From positions 1 to 13,350 of the forward strand of contig CAMYJM010000027.1 in assembly GCA_947258635.1 (NCBI GenBank): a stretch of DNA of 13,350 nt. The letters are read 5' to 3'. This document shows, one piece after another, positions 13,108 through 13,350 of the stretch. Below the pieces are notes generated by a model. That model did not search any database. It had not been told where the DNA came from and saw nothing but the letters and a program-made list of their open reading frames with translations. Every line of letters begins with the position of its first letter. The first letter of the stretch is position 1. The translations under genes were made by a program, and so were the position numbers. This DNA is from an uncultured Acidimicrobiaceae bacterium. Lineage in GTDB: Bacteria; Actinomycetota; Acidimicrobiia; Spongiisociales; UBA5794.

Positions 13108-13350
13108 ATACGACGGAGGCATTCGAGTTGCTGCGGGCCATCGACCTTCCGCTCGGGGACTACGCGGTGTTCGGTAGCGGACCCCTCCTCGTGCGAGGCA
13201 TCATCGAGGACGCCCGCGACATCGACGTCATCGCCCGCGGGCCTGCCTGGGAGCAGGCCCTCGAGCAGGGGGACCTCACCTACCTCCCCGAGGAGGACAT
13301 CACGGTCGCCTGGTTTTTCGGCGGCATGCTCACCGTTTTTGCATCTTGGG
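13104..13350 (+). CDS. Nucleotidyltransferase-fold protein, N-terminal part
   Basis: 82 codons are visible before the right edge. The start ATG overlaps the transporter stop by 4 bp (ATGA), so it is co-translated with it. FGSGPLLVRGI followed by ARDIDVIA fits the minimal nucleotidyltransferase pattern hG[GS]-x(9-13)-Dh[DE]h, with G24, S25, D39 and D41. The third catalytic acid would be in later beta strands, possibly beyond the edge. Proteins of this kind in isolation often lack an assigned substrate. It could be a stand-alone nucleotidyltransferase or a domain of something larger. Confidence 0.7.
   Translation, partial: MNTTEAFELLRAIDLPLGDYAVFGSGPLLVRGIIEDARDIDVIARGPAWEQALEQGDLTYLPEEDITVAWFFGGMLTVFASW

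Overview
This is a 13.35-kb piece of a GC-rich bacterial chromosome, most likely actinobacterial; a member of Acidimicrobiia or a relative is a guess. The reasons are strong G/C third-position bias, frequent GTG and TTG starts, an LLM-class (probably F420-dependent) oxidoreductase, an Ala/Pro-rich lipoyl E2, and several genes that look leaderless, with a TANNNT -10 box ending 6-7 nt before the start codon. I see no tRNA, rRNA, CRISPR array, insertion sequence or phage gene. Both ends cut through genes.

Left part, minus strand (1-2095): an lpd-E2 operon encodes dihydrolipoyl dehydrogenase and then a 2-oxoacid dehydrogenase E2 that runs off the left edge. A 259-bp divergent spacer (2096-2354) holds a candidate promoter and a possible 35-codon membrane peptide. 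A plus-strand alpha/beta hydrolase follows (2355-2996). Between 2980 and 4369 four minus-strand genes of unknown function lie together: a 156-aa membrane-anchored protein, a 50-aa ORF joined to it by a TGATG overlap, a lipoprotein and a 68-aa charged protein. A hairpin built on a heptad AGTACT repeat separates them from an upstream acyl-CoA dehydrogenase (4426-5547).

Middle, plus strand (5688-9511): a metallo-beta-lactamase-fold hydrolase and an LLM-class oxidoreductase form a two-gene operon. A 265-bp spacer with three dyads sharing CGAATC/GATTCG arms precedes sufC, which overlaps sufS by 4 bp. SufC (ATPase) and SufS (cysteine desulfurase) belong to the SUF iron-sulfur assembly pathway, but sufB, sufD and sufU are absent here. 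A strong hairpin follows sufS.

Right part, plus strand (9648-13350): a ThDP-dependent acetolactate-synthase-like enzyme resembling AruI, a HybE-like protein with no hydrogenase genes nearby, a Bcr/CflA-type MFS exporter, and the start of a nucleotidyltransferase-fold gene overlapping the exporter by 4 bp.

Most genes are ordinary metabolism. I found no clear new multi-gene system. The best leads are the uncharacterised cluster at 2980-4369, the sufCS unit with its dyads, and the orphan HybE homologue.
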